Below, piece after piece: positions 36,501 to 47,464 of a DNA stretch of 64,000 nt. Every line of letters begins with the position of its first letter. Position 1 is the stretch's first letter. A program made the position numbers and the translations under genes. Below the pieces are notes generated by a model that saw only the letters and a program-made list of their open reading frames with translations, had not been told where the DNA came from and ran no database searches. The DNA lies in NCBI GenBank assembly GCA_907165135.1, contig OU015566.1, positions 10,524,157 to 10,588,156 on the forward strand. The letters are read 5' to 3'. Origin of the DNA: Oikopleura dioica. Taxonomy: Eukaryota; Chordata; Appendicularia; Copelata; Oikopleuridae.

Positions 36501-38147
36501 ACTCGCATGCCACTTCAACCTTCTCGAACCAATCTGGCGCGTACCCCGAGCAGAGCAGGTAGATTCCTGGCTCGTCTTCTGACGGACATAAATATTCTTT
36601 CTCTCTCTGGCCAACTTCGTCGTGAAATCGTTCAAACTTTTCTTCGTCAGTCTCAGACTGTTCCTCCTCATCATCCTCCTCATCATAAGACGATTCGTCT
36701 TCTTCCTCCTCGTCGCTCATCTCCGGAATTCGGTCGTAGGGAAGTTCGCGCTCTGGATTAACTTCTTCCTCATCCTGACCATTCGCGATGCTGTCAGCCT
36801 CATTCAGCGATAGACCAGAGAGTTCCGCAGCAGCAGCCTCATCACTAACTGGACTATCGTCGTCTAGCGCATCTCCAGTCTTCTCAGGCGACTCGTTCGC
36901 ACCAGAGTCGTTAGTTTCGCCCTCACGGGGAGATTCTGGGACCTCTTCGTCGCTGCTTGAGTCGAGCATCCCGTCTTGATGAATGAGCTTCTGAGAGATA
37001 CCCTCACTCTTCTCGACCTGCTCGCTCTCGTTCTCGCTTTCTTCGAGCTCACCGTCTTCAGGTTCTCCTGATTCAAGACTCGTCATTTCGGGTAGAACGG
37101 CATCGGCAACCTCGTTACCTTCCTGAAAGATTTGGTTAATGATTTCGTCTCAGAAACAATGGTGAAAATGTAAGTTCAAAACGGAACACTTACAGCTGAC
37201 AGCTTCTCACTGTATTCAGGAGGTTCCGGTTCCTCCTTTTCAAAATCGCCTTCTAACAGCTTCTGCATGATCAGTCTTGGCTTGTTTATGACTATCAAGC
37301 TCCAATGGGCGTCTTGGTTAATAGGCAGAAAGAGGACGTCTTTTTGGAAGAGATTGAGCATCTTCTGTTGTTTCTTAAGTTAATAACTATATTTTTTGAT
37401 AGGCAAGTTGAGGTTTACCTGTCTTCGATCAGCATAACTCCTCTTGCCACGACTAGGCAGCCAGATAACCTTCCGGACGATTTCTTCATACCGGTAAGCC
37501 ATCCCGGCTTTGTGCTCGATCATGATGCCCCTTGACTGATCTGCGCCCTTTACATCTTCCTGTCTGATCGCATTCCAGGCATTGATGCTGAAGACGTAGG
37601 CATTTTTATCCCGAATCTCCTCTTAAAGTAAATTTAGACTATGGAAACAAGAAAAATTGCCTTACCAAGAAGCATGTTAAGAATCATGTGCATGTCCGTA
37701 TCCTGGAGCCACATGTTGGTACCGAGCCCTTCCAATTGAAGGAGTCTATTTCGAGACTCCTCGTACATGATATCGTCAGGCTTATTAAAATACGGGAAAG
37801 ACTCGGTGAACTCGTATTTCTCTGGCGCCGGCACCACCGCGTTCGCTAAGTGGGCCCATTGATTTTCGTCTCCGCCAGCGTTCTTGAAATTTGTTAGATT
37901 TTTACTGAAGATTGGCAATTAAAAAACTTACCGTTTCTGTTTTCCCGTTGACCGGCGGTTCGTTTATTGGGATGTTGAGATCGTCCTCTTCAGGGATGAC
38001 GGCGTGGACGATGTCGCCAGAAGCTTCCGTAGCAGCAGCCGGATTCGCTTCTACCCCGGACGAGTCGACCATGTCGAGGTGAATCGTGGACGATCGACCC
38101 AGCGGCTCGCTCCCATTCTCTGTAGTTGTCGAGTTTTCTTCCGACAT
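33544..38147 (-). CDS. SUMO-specific protease, SENP6/7-like (Ulp1 family)
   Basis: Cysteine protease that trims SUMO chains. Eight exons (38147-37932, 37882-37666, 37621-37419, 37373-37194, 37122-36480, 36435-36102, 36059-35568, 34375-33544) give 1038 residues. The peptidase starts near residue 150. The catalytic His is in PINQDAHWSLIVI (about residue 235); the oxyanion Gln and nucleophile Cys are in HQANDFDCGPFTLFYIRRFF (Cys about 582). About 345 residues separate His and Cys, mostly an acidic Asp/Glu/Ser-rich insert; SENP6 and SENP7 also have inserts here. The strand that should carry the catalytic Asp reads IYLLCSG, so that Asp may be replaced. The C-terminal 300 residues are Lys/Arg/Ser-rich. 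The last intron holds a 1.1 kb foldback element. The stop could move slightly if a GTAAG at the end is used. Confidence 0.85.
34402..35536. mobile_element. Large foldback element in the SENP-like gene's last intron
   Basis: 1135 bp with inverted ends CTAGGGTCGGCACCGACC and a perfect 9-bp target duplication ATTTGTAAC (34393-34401 and 35537-35545). Near each end there are GGTCGG/CCGACC microrepeats. The core is a very long inverted repeat of nearly 300 bp per arm (about 34701-34985 and 35048-35344) with a spacer of only about 60 bp, so it can form a long cruciform or hairpin RNA. No coding frame. Splice sites of the host intron lie outside it. Confidence 0.85.
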
Positions 38148-38273
38148 CGATGAGTCTAAAATTTGTACTGTCGGAAGGAGAGAATCTGGGTAAATATAAA
38201 TGTCAGTTCTAGAGACAGAAGAAAAACAGGTCAGTGGTAGGATGATCGGAAATTTGCATGGGGCTAGATATTT

Positions 38274-40500
38274 TCAACTTTGAGATATTCTCAATTCCTT
38301 CTCAATCTCCAATTGGGCTGAAAAATAGTCGTAGATGTCAATGACTGCGATTGGGCGGACGTTGTGAAGAGGGTTGATCATGGAAAGGCAATTTTCGGAC
38401 TCGGGCTCAGGGCAGATCGTGGTTTGGCCGTGCCTAAATGCGTTAATTAGCAAAATATTTCCAATTCATCACAGATAACTGCCACTTAATTTCAATTTCA
38501 CTACTATTCTTGTTATTTAACAATCAAGATTAATTTGAGTTGATATTGCTGTATGTACCTGTTATAAACATGTTGAAGCGCAGCAACGCCTGATAACGCA
38601 TAGCAAGTGTGATAGTAATCGCGGTGGCTCCCAGGTCGATCAGCAAACCCACCGGCAACGGAGTTTTTCTGCCTCACTTGACACGCAAGGAAAGTGTAAT
38701 CCATCAGCGCTCTGGAATCGCAGAGCCAGGAGTCCTTCGGCGCATGGTCTTGGTCGAGGAGGCCGTGGACGATTGGAAACGAGCCTCCTTGCCAGAAGTT
38801 GTAGCAAGAATCAACCAGTTTGTTTGCTCGACCTAAATTGGTTCAGGTCATTCTTTATCAGCGAGATTACAACACTAACTACAAGAAAAAACGTGAAAAG
38901 AGCGAAAAATCATCCCTCGACTCGAAGAATTGCGAATCGCGCGCGCGCTAAATTCAAAATTTCACTCACCATCGAACCCTCCTTCCACACTCTTTTGTCT
39001 GTTACAGAGCCATCTCACTAAGCTGGAAACATTGGGAATCGCGCTCGTCTTGTTGAGAAGAGCAAGTGCAGCGAGACTTGTGTACGTGAAGCCTCTGAAT
39101 TGCTCATTTTTACGTTGTTTGATTTTTATTTTGTCTCTGAAGTGAGCGCGCTCTGGAGTTTGCGTGGCGCTGGGCAAGCGACGCGAAATTAAAGCGTGGG
39201 CGACGCGGCCAATGACACGTCGCCTAACCTCTGGCGCGCCCGTCCATTGGTTAGGGACAGTGGAGGACCCTGACTCGAAAAGATGGCCAGGATGGAGCGA
39301 CTTCCATCAGAAGGCCAAATCAGAGATTTTATATCTCTGACTTGCCGTGGCGTTTTAACCTTTTTTTATGGCAATAATTTTTTAATCTGATTAATTGTTA
39401 ATTAAATAAGCAGCGCACGGTAGAAATAATTTGCATCTTATAATAATCTGAGAAATTTTGACTTATTTCATAAGGAAAATAGCTTTAATAGAACAACCGT
39501 GCGTTTAAAAGATTTACCCATGACTTTCTGCTCCCGGATTGGGTCCAAATCCACCGTCCCAAGACTGACATTTGGCCAAATATTCGTCAGTCTTGTCGAA
39601 CAGCTTATCTTTGTCTTCAAGCTGAAGCATTGTTGCGACACTAGCAGCACAGTAGATCGCTCTGGTGTCGGTTTCCCCATTCACATGCATGGCAAAAGAC
39701 CCATCAGTGTTCTTTCGGAAAGGATTTGTAACAAACAGTTTAACTTTCCTCCGGGGGCCAATGAAGATTTGTACAGGGGTGCCAGGACGAATCTTCATTG
39801 GCCCAAGGATTTCCTTATTTTACTAGAATTATCCCTATAAAATGGGAGTCTCGGGTGAAGAAACCGAAGAAAAGATAAGCTAACGATCCTTAACACTGTA
39901 TAAAAACTCCTCCAATTTCTTCACATTTACGATCTGATAAGCCCTCTCAAAGCCACCAGATCCGAGTATCGCAATCGCATTCATCGCTGCATAGGTCGTC
40001 GCCAAATGTGGCATTTGCAGTGGCCCACCACCAAAGCCTCCATTTTTTGATTGGCAGAGTTCTAAGAACTGTTTTACAGTCATTTTTGAAACATAATCAG
40101 AGCTGTCAGTGGAGAAATGGAACTCACCTCGCAGATTTCTGTCTTTTTGTCATCCGAAAGGACCACATCTAGCAGATCTAGCGCGTGAGTTGTCCAGTAG
40201 ACTATCCAAGGCCTAAAGATTTGTAAGAACTGTATCCTATATCGAAATTAAGAACCTTGATGCATCTAAGGACTCATATGCCGGTCCCAAACTGGAGAGC
40301 CCCTTCGACGCGTAGCTAATATGTTTCCTTACATCAAGCCTGAGCTCTGTTTGAATCTCTAGTTTGTCAACGAACTCTTGAAATAGCCTGACGACTTTTC
40401 CCTCGGTCGCGGACTGACTCTCTGTACTCGTTGTGAAAACATTCGGAACCGTGTTGTCATGAATGGCGAGTCGAGCTTTCAACCGATCATGTTTTGCCAT
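38274..40500 (-). CDS. FNTB: Protein farnesyltransferase beta subunit
   Basis: Zinc-binding catalytic subunit that, with FNTA, attaches farnesyl to CaaX proteins such as Ras and lamins. Exons 40500-40256, 40212-40128, 40068-39889, 39711-39518, 39094-38970, 38832-38559 and 38433-38274 give 420 residues (human 437). Alpha-alpha barrel repeats are clear: FLELCQSKNGGFGGGPLQMP, YLAKCQSWDGGFGPNPGAES and SVEGGFDGRANKLVDSCYNF. Zinc ligands Asp and Cys lie in KLVDSCYNFWQ and the His in DYYHTCYALSG. The third intron gives the exact family length (FLYSVK-NTDGSF) only with a GA donor (AAG|GATCG); a GT donor six bases earlier also stays in frame but drops two residues. A CTCTAG acceptor sits one base before the ATG. 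Confidence 0.95.
39755..39804. repeat. Perfect 15-bp stem hairpin inside FNTB intron 3
   Basis: GGGCCAATGAAGATT is followed after 20 bases by its exact reverse complement. It lies wholly inside the intron 39712-39888. The stem is shorter than a normal microRNA precursor. It may be a small foldback repeat or a splicing structure that brings the non-canonical donor near the acceptor. Confidence 0.55.
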
Positions 40501-40599
40501 TCTAGAGTTTCTTGTAGAGAAAAATACGGATTGAAGGATACAGAAAGGATTGCACTTTTCACCAGTATAGAATTGAAAAAGATTGATACGGAAGATGGG

Positions 40600-42875
40600 C
40601 TAACAGAGTAAACGTTTTATCTGATCAGGAGTTCTTCGGAGCAGAATTTCTTTGTTGTCGTAGCAATCTGTCGATTCTAGCGCTTTGTAAACTGTCAGAT
40701 AGGAGGCAAAGACCAGCTCCTGGCTCGCTTTGAGGATGTTGTTTCGGATGATCGGCGAGTTGAGGAGGTTGAACTGTGGAAGTTGGTGAACATCGGGGTT
40801 GGATAAGTAAGATTCGAACTGTGACAGGCCTGTCGTCAAGCTTTCTTGATCCAAACCAGGCATACTGGAGAGCTTTTCTTCCGATTCGGGCTTGAGGAAG
40901 AGTTAAAAATGAAGAATTATGAAGGCTTTTACCTTGTATCGATCACAAGTCGCATAAATCGTGGCAATTCCTCCTCGGGTCAGAATAAACGCAGCTTGCT
41001 CATTAGATAAAGTTGAAGCGTGAGCATCGATTTGACCTAAAATATCGTAATTTTCGTGAGAAAGGTCAAAGAAGAAATGAACCTTGAAGCATTTCAAGCC
41101 GATGTTCAACTCCAAACTCGTAAAATGAAAGTGTGTTGACGATGGATTGCAACGAGTTGATCATGTAAGTCGACATATCTGCCATGGAGAGATGGCTTGC
41201 AGACAGCTGGCAGTTTTGCAAAAGTGGATCTAGATAATAAAGTTCATTTTCGGGTTGTTTTAATATATCAAATGGTACCTAAAATAGTGGTAAGAACCGT
41301 CTGAAAGTCCTTCTTTCGATTCTCCATCGGTGCCACATTTCCGTCTTGAATAGACAAAATGTCTCGCAACAACTTGAGCGCAGAAGTCAGCGTTTGATTA
41401 CAACCCAAATCTGTTGGGGGAGCGGCAACATTTGAAGTAAATTTTTGCGACATAAACGTCAGCGAGTTGAAGAACATTTTCTTGCAGAGCTCTTGGAGTT
41501 CGTTCAGAGTCTCTAAAATGTCATGCTCGAACTTTTCCGCCGTCGATTTTTCATCGAGTTTTGTTGGTGCAGATGCAGTGTTGACGATTTGACTTTGGTG
41601 AGTTTCTTTTTGATGATCGATCAATTTGCGATGTAAATGTAAGAATCGAAACTTTCCTAATGGTGCGTTGGTAAAACTGAAGCAAGTTCGATAACTTGTA
41701 AAGTGCAACTGGCCCAGGTTCGGCGACGAGAATCTGTTCCAGACGAATCTTCAGTGGTCGACAAACTCCTTCGAGAATTTTCAACATCATATCGCGCCGA
41801 TGAGGAGCTACAAGATGCTCTGGGCACTGCTTGACAAGTTGGTTGAAGTTTTCTCGCTCTGTAGCAGCGCATTGATGGATCCAAGCAGCCATGTCGCCGA
41901 CGTATCTAAGAGGGTCGTGCGAATGGAGCTCGATCGGACGAGGTTGAGCTTGATCTCGCGAGCCGCTAGAAAATCGCATTGATTTCAGTTGCTAAAACTG
42001 ATTCTCACCGAGTTAGAGCTTCAATAAAGCCTCTGACAGTAGTTGATTTTCTGGCGTTGGCGTATTCGTCAAGTGTGTATCGGAAAAGAACAGCTCTGTC
42101 AGAAAGTGCTTTCATAGCGCGTTGCAGGGTTGAGTTGACTTCGATTTCTTCGCTAGTGAGTGATCTGGTCTGAGTTTGGCCCCAGCGATAGAGTCGTTCG
42201 TAACCAGCTTCTTGGAAAAGAGCCATTTCCTCCATAATTTCCAGACCGGCTGTTTGCTGATTCGATCGAAGCAGAACTTTTACTGAACAGAACTTTACTT
42301 TTGGAATGAAAAATGACGTCTACCTTTGGAATGAATTTCTTGAACACGATCAAGCGCCGTGAAAAATTCTTCATTTAGCGGCTCATTTGGCCCGGCTCGA
42401 AGAGTCTGAAACTGTACGCTTGTCAGCTGGAATTTTTCGATAAAAGTAGAGGCTGCTTGTTGTCGCATTTCGATAATTCGACCTTCTTTTCGCAATTCCG
42501 ATGTGTTGGAAATCAAGCTCGCGGTTTGAGTTTTCGCTATTTTGAGTCTTTCTGACATTTCTTCACAGCACTGGCTCATTCCTGCAAAATTTATTAATGA
42601 TCTTTTCAGGTTGATACAAAATCACCTTGAACTTCTTGTGTGACTTGATCAATCTGCTCCTTGAGGATTCTGTAATCATTCAAGAACTCTTGGTTGATTT
42701 TCAATCCTCTTCTTTCGATAACAGACCTCAGATTTTTACGGTTTCGGAGATTATTCTCTCCGAAAAAGGTGGAGAGCGATTTCATTGCTTCGATGAGCTC
42801 CTTATCCGAGTCTAGCTTCATATCCAAGATCTTTTTGATCTTCCTGCTCAACGGATTTGCTACCGCCGTGTCCAT
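40600..42875 (-). CDS. COG6: Conserved oligomeric Golgi complex subunit 6
   Basis: Lobe B subunit of the COG tether for retrograde intra-Golgi vesicles. The first exons are 42875-42626, 42581-42324, 42282-42009 and 41965-41657; the rest follow down to a TAG at 40600. The N-terminus [20 protein letters not shown], then a coiled coil, then GFIEALTR and [16 protein letters not shown] are diagnostic. [26 protein letters not shown] and [13 protein letters not shown] follow in order. The fourth intron (41656-41593) only joins TIS-QIV, as in human TISGIV, if its donor is GA (TAG|GAAAG). An acceptor TTTTTAAG lies 9 bases before the ATG. The last exons were not each fixed. Confidence 0.93.
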
Positions 42876-42977
42876 TTTTATTTTCTTAAAAATAGGAGTT
42901 TGAGACGAGAATTGACTTTTGTTGAATTGTATTTTTGTTAAAAGTAATGTGAGGTACAGTTAAACGAATGGCTCTGT

Positions 42978-45079
42978 TTATGTTTCGGCATGGCCGGGAA
43001 TCGGGAAGGAAGAGGCGAAAGCGTTGACTTTGTCGCCAAGAGCCTTGACTCGCTGCTGGACTTCGGGATCGGTGTAAAGGGCGTTTTTGAATTCCTAAAG
43101 GGAGATTTTAGCATGTACTCAAGCTGGATTGACTGTACCTTGAGAGGAGCCTTTGCGCCGCCTTCGAGCTTGTCGCAAATGAATTGAGTAAGTTGAATGG
43201 ATTCATGAATGTATTCGGCAACGACATCGAAGTCCTCTTCCATCAATCCTCGAGTAGTTAGCGCTAGAAAAGAGTGATGATTACTAATCATTGATTAGTG
43301 AGAAAAATAGCGAATTCTGTACCTGGAGATCCAAAACGCAACCCACTTGGTCGAAGAGCAGATTTATCACCAGGGCAAGTATTCTTGTTGCAAGCGATGT
43401 GAACTGCTTCAAGGACTTTTTCCGCTCGGTTTCCATCCAGATTTTTGTTTCGCAAATTTACAAGGATCAAGTGGATGTCCGTGCCGCCAGTGACAATTTC
43501 GTAGCCAAAGTCCTGGAGAGTCTTGGCGAGTCGTTTTGCGTTGAGAATGACCTTTTGAATTGATTAAAATCGGAAGGACAGGGATCAAAGTACCTGTTTT
43601 TGATATTCTACGAATTCCTCTCGCTGTGCTTGTCCAAGAGCAACTGCCACGCCAGCAATTGCATGATTGTGAGGTCCACCTTGAAGGCCAGGGAAGAGAG
43701 CTTCTTTGATTGGCTTTTCCAGGTTGTAGCCTTCGCCGATTCGGTAGAAAATCATTCCTGATCGGGCGCCTCGAAGGGTTTTGTGGGTGGTAGTGGTGAC
43801 AATGTGGCAGTGTTCGAAGGGACCAGGAATGACGTCGGCAGCGACCAAGCCGGAAATGTGAGCCATGTCAGCGTGGAGCAGAGCGCCGCATTTATCAGCA
43901 ATTGCTCGCATTCTACGGTTTTACGTTAGAATCGTTTGGTTTCAAAGCTCTTACCGTTTGTAATCCATATGTCGAGAATAGCAAGACATTCCGGCAATAA
44001 TCAACTTTGGTCGGAAAAGCATGGCGTTTTCTTCCAACTTGTCGTAATCAATCAGTCCGGTTGTTTGATTAGCTATGACGAAAATTCTAGTCATGTGGTT
44101 GAAAAATCTGTTACCTTTGTATGGCATGGATTCGAAGAAAACAGAAGTGGCAGATATCTTCTTCTGAGGAGTAAAGAAACCGTGGGTGAGATGACCACCG
44201 TCGGGGAGATCGAGTCCCATGATTCGGCCACCGGGACCGACGATGCCGGTGAAAACGGCGAAGTTGGCGGGTGAGCCGGAATAGGGCTGGACGTTGACAC
44301 CCCATTCATCCTTGTTCAATCTTAATATGGGCTGAAGTTTTGCTAGATAATTTCGTCAAACCTGTAAACATCAAGCGCTCTTTTCTGACAAAGCCGCTCG
44401 AGGGCATCGATATTTTCAGTTCCACCGTAGTATCGCAGTCCTGGATATCCCTCCGAGTATTTATCGTTCAAGCATGAACCCATTGCCTCCAAAACAGCCT
44501 TCGAGGCGAAATTTTCCGATGCAATGAGCTCCAGACCATGACGCTGGCGATTCTTCTCGTTTTTGATAATTTGAAAAATCTCGGGATCGTTAACCGCTGA
44601 ACATTATGTAACTTCTAGTAGCAACATGCTTATTAGGTAAGTGACTCTTTTGGAAAGTCAATACCTCGTGGATTGAAAAATAGGCGTGTCAGGGGACTAG
44701 TTTGAGACGGTACTTTGTATTTTTTCGCGAGACCATGTTTGTAAACAGGTTTATTGCGTTATTTCGATAATGATACTTTCATTTGAAATGATCATAAAAA
44801 AGGGCTTAAATTTGAGGGAGACGGGAGCACACTGCTAAAACTTCAATAGTTTTACTTCTTTTTTAAAGAGTTGAGATTGATAAGACTTTATATTGGCCGA
44901 ATACTATTGGGAAACTATGTAAAATCGATGTGTTATTCTTATAATTATGATATTTATTGAAGCATATTAAATATTTACACTCTGTATGACTTACCAAGTG
45001 GCTCCTGGAGCATTGCAACTGATGCTTTACCGGACATGACGGATCTTCTGGCGAGTCTAAGAAGCTTTTTTGAAATCAT
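42978..45079 (-). CDS. SHMT2: Serine hydroxymethyltransferase, probably mitochondrial
   Basis: PLP enzyme that converts serine plus tetrahydrofolate to glycine plus methylene-THF. Exons 45079-44995, 44596-44362, 44320-44115, 44072-43955, 43912-43594, 43551-43323, 43263-43139 and 43094-42978 give 477 residues. The first 20 residues are basic and hydroxylated without acidic residues ([20 protein letters not shown]), a likely mitochondrial presequence. Signatures are [35 protein letters not shown], the PLP-binding Lys in [14 protein letters not shown], and the catalytic His in HADMAHISG. Intron 1 is long (398 nt) for this genome, so an internal start giving a cytosolic form is possible. A TTTCAG acceptor lies five bases before the ATG. 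Confidence 0.95.
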
Positions 45080-45415
45080 TTTCTCTGAAACAAATCCCCT
45101 TTTTTCGAAAATCAAATTTTCTATTTAATGAATGTTCGATCTTGGCACTAGCTATTTATACGCAAAAGTTGTCACACGTCTGGCTAGGCGACGCACAAGT
45201 TGCCAAAAAAGGATAAACCTGCGCTCATGATTGTTGTTTTCACCATAAGGGGTTTGGATTTTTACGAGAAAAAAAGGGAGGATCCTGTTTTACCTGGTTC
45301 AGGCGCAATTTCTAAAAACTCTCGAATGAGGCTATTCGGGCAGTGTGTCCGGCTCCTGGGGAGAAGGCTGTTTTTAAGAATGCACGGTTGAACTCGAAAA
45401 TATTTCTTTCCTCCC

Positions 45416-45640
45416 TTATCTAGAATCGATTTCGCCGATTTCGCGGCTACTTTTGAAATAAGAATCGGTGAGGATCCTTATTAGGAAGGTGAAAATTAGC
45501 CCTTTGTACTGCAAAAAGTCTGCAATTTCGTTTACCTGTTGATGTCTCGCTGGATAAATCTGAAAAACAAGTCCACGAGTGGAATTATTTACTCTCGATC
45601 GACGGGCGTGCCCAGGTAAAACGTAACGAGCCAACATTTT
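45416..45640 (-). CDS. Small protein of about 64-73 residues, unknown
   Basis: The ATG follows a TTGATCAG acceptor closely, as for real genes nearby. The N-terminus (MLARYVLPGHARRSRVNNS) is basic and could be a mitochondrial signal; a hydrophobic stretch LIFTFLI is near the C-terminus. A 27-nt segment starting GTAAAC and ending TTTGCAG could be an intron; keeping it also leaves the frame open, adding nine residues. I recognise no family. Confidence 0.45.
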   Translation of the reverse strand, partial: KMLARYVLPGHARRSRVNNSTRGLVFQIYPARHQQVNEIADFLQYKGLIFTFLIRILTDSYFKSSREIGEIDSR

Positions 45641-45784
45641 CGTCTGATCAATTCTGAAGATTATGCGTTTTGCAGCTCACTTTATTTCGTTTTCATGATT
45701 ATGATTAGTTACATAACTAGTTCGGGAAGCGTACTTATGTACAGGAATTTCATAAATGGGCATATTTACTCTTCATCGTTGAAA

Positions 45785-46030
45785 CTAGTTGGCCCCAGTC
45801 GTAAGTGTGTCGAGAAGTTTCGTCAATGACAGGTGCGAAATGGGGCTGTAATCAGCATGAGCACGAGGGTCATCAATCTTTCGAAGACTTGTTTCAGCTA
45901 GATAGAAGCTCGTTTCGCCTACAGTAAGGCTTTCTTCAAACACCCGAGCGTTTTGTTTGACATCATCTGAAAGAGCATTTTTTATCAGTTCTCCTCCTTG
46001 CTTTCCAAAAACAACCAAAATCTAAATCAT
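45785..46030 (-). CDS. Possible exon of a small unknown gene
   Basis: An open frame of about 80 codons after an acceptor-like GATTTAG, ending in TAG. It reads FGKQGGELIKNALSDDV and later FYLAETSLRKIDDPRAHADY, which looks like a helical protein. No ATG is found in frame, so an upstream exon must exist if it is real. Not recognised. Confidence 0.35.
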
Positions 46031-46248
46031 TCAAGCTAAACAAACGGAAATAAAGATTGGGGTTGGAGAAATCATTCTTGCGTATCTACTAAAAGCGGAT
46101 AAAACAACTCTTTAGAAGATTCTATTTTTATTGCGATTTTTATCGCACCTGGGCTAAGTTGGTTATGTTTCTGCTTCGGCGATTTCTCCCCATAAACTCA
46201 GAATCGAACACGCCAATTTTTCATGGCGCTCGAACCAAGTGGTTTGGT

Positions 46249-46256
46249 ATTTATAC
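46249..46256 (+). promoter_or_regulatory. Probable TATA box of the Met-rich gene
   Basis: TATTTATA lies about 92 bp before the start codon and about 30 bp before a plausible start site near 46280. There is no trans-splice-like acceptor next to the ATG. Confidence 0.45.
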
Positions 46257-46347
46257 CGATCATGCCCAGCTGGACAGCATTCAGTTTTGCTCCCAAGAGA
46301 AAAAAAAAAGAATCAAAAAGAGAAGCTAAAAGCCTATTCTACCAAAA

Positions 46348-47388
46348 ATGAAGCTCCTCAAGTTTTTCTTCGCCGGTTTGGCCGCTGGAATGAACATTGC
46401 CCAGCACTACCTCGCCGACAAATTCGCCGACGATCACAACGACAAGTTGATGATCCTCATGAATCCTGCATTCAAAGATGCCAGCTTTGATCAGTCGGAA
46501 CAGATGAAGATGATGCTTCCACTGCTTTTGATGGATGCCAAGACAAACGAAAACTCAAAGCTGCTTATGATGCTCATCATGCAGGATCCCCAGTGGCTCG
46601 AGAACAACGACAACCACATGCTCTTCACTTATTTGATGAACGCTGAGGATGACACTCTTGATTTCAAGACCATGTTCCTCATGACAAATATGTTCCGCAA
46701 AGGTAATTCTAAGATAAAATAGAGATCTCTAAAAATCTTCATCTATAAAAAGATTGCAACAATATGGGCGCACAACGAATGAACAGCATGATTCCCCTTT
46801 TGCTCGGAAAGGCTGAAAATGGCAACAGTGGTAACGCTAGCGACCAGCATGATATGCAAAGCATTCTTACTATGATGATGTTTATGTCCTCTGGCGAAGC
46901 TGGTCTCGATACTTCCGCGATGCTCCCACTTCTCATGGAAGAAATGGTCTTCGAAGAAGGTAAAAAATTCAATGTAGAGCACCGAAACAACAATTTCAGG
47001 TGATTTTGATCACGACAAGAAACTGCTCTTCTGGGTTATGATGTCGATGATGTCCGGCGGCAGCCACGACCAGCAAGGATTCAACAACAACTTTAACATG
47101 ATGCTCCCTCTTATCATGCGAGATTGCAACGATGCCGCCTGCGAAAAGCAAAAACTTGACATCATGACAGTAATGATTGCCATGCAATCTAATGTAAGAT
47201 GAAAAAAGTACAGCAATTCTCTAACAAATATATTTTAGGCTCCCAACACCGCTTTCGGACCCGATATGATGATTCCCTTGATGCTTATGGGCAACACCGA
47301 CAACAACCAGGAGCTCATGTTCTTCATGATGACCCAATTGAACAACAAGGCCTGCGATGCTCCTGTCTACTACGGAGTCCACCACTAA
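46348..47388 (+). CDS. Secreted methionine-rich repeat protein, novel
   Basis: Exons 46348-46702, 46753-46959, 47000-47193 and 47239-47388, all GT-AG, give 301 residues. A signal peptide is likely (MKLLKFFFAGLAAGMNIA). I count 44 Met residues, about 15 percent, against about 2 percent in ordinary proteins. At least four imperfect repeats of about 35-45 residues follow the pattern M-M-(L/I)-P-L-(L/I/M)-(L/M), a polar Asn/Asp/Lys-rich stretch, then L-(M/L)-x-M-(M/I)-x-M; examples are QMKMMLPLLLMDAK, NSMIPLLLGKAENG, SAMLPLLMEEM, FNMMLPLIMRDC and DMMIPLMLMGN. Five Cys and a His-His C-terminus are present. Metal (copper) binding, an oxidation sink or an extracellular matrix role are possible; no known family is recognised. 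The gene is tail-to-tail with AASDHPPT, 76 bp apart. Confidence 0.85.
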
Positions 47389-47464
47389 ACTCCACACTTT
47401 CATTCGAAAAGGACCGACAAAAGTCTATCAAAAAGAAATTTTCTAGTTTGATATTTCCTGTCTT

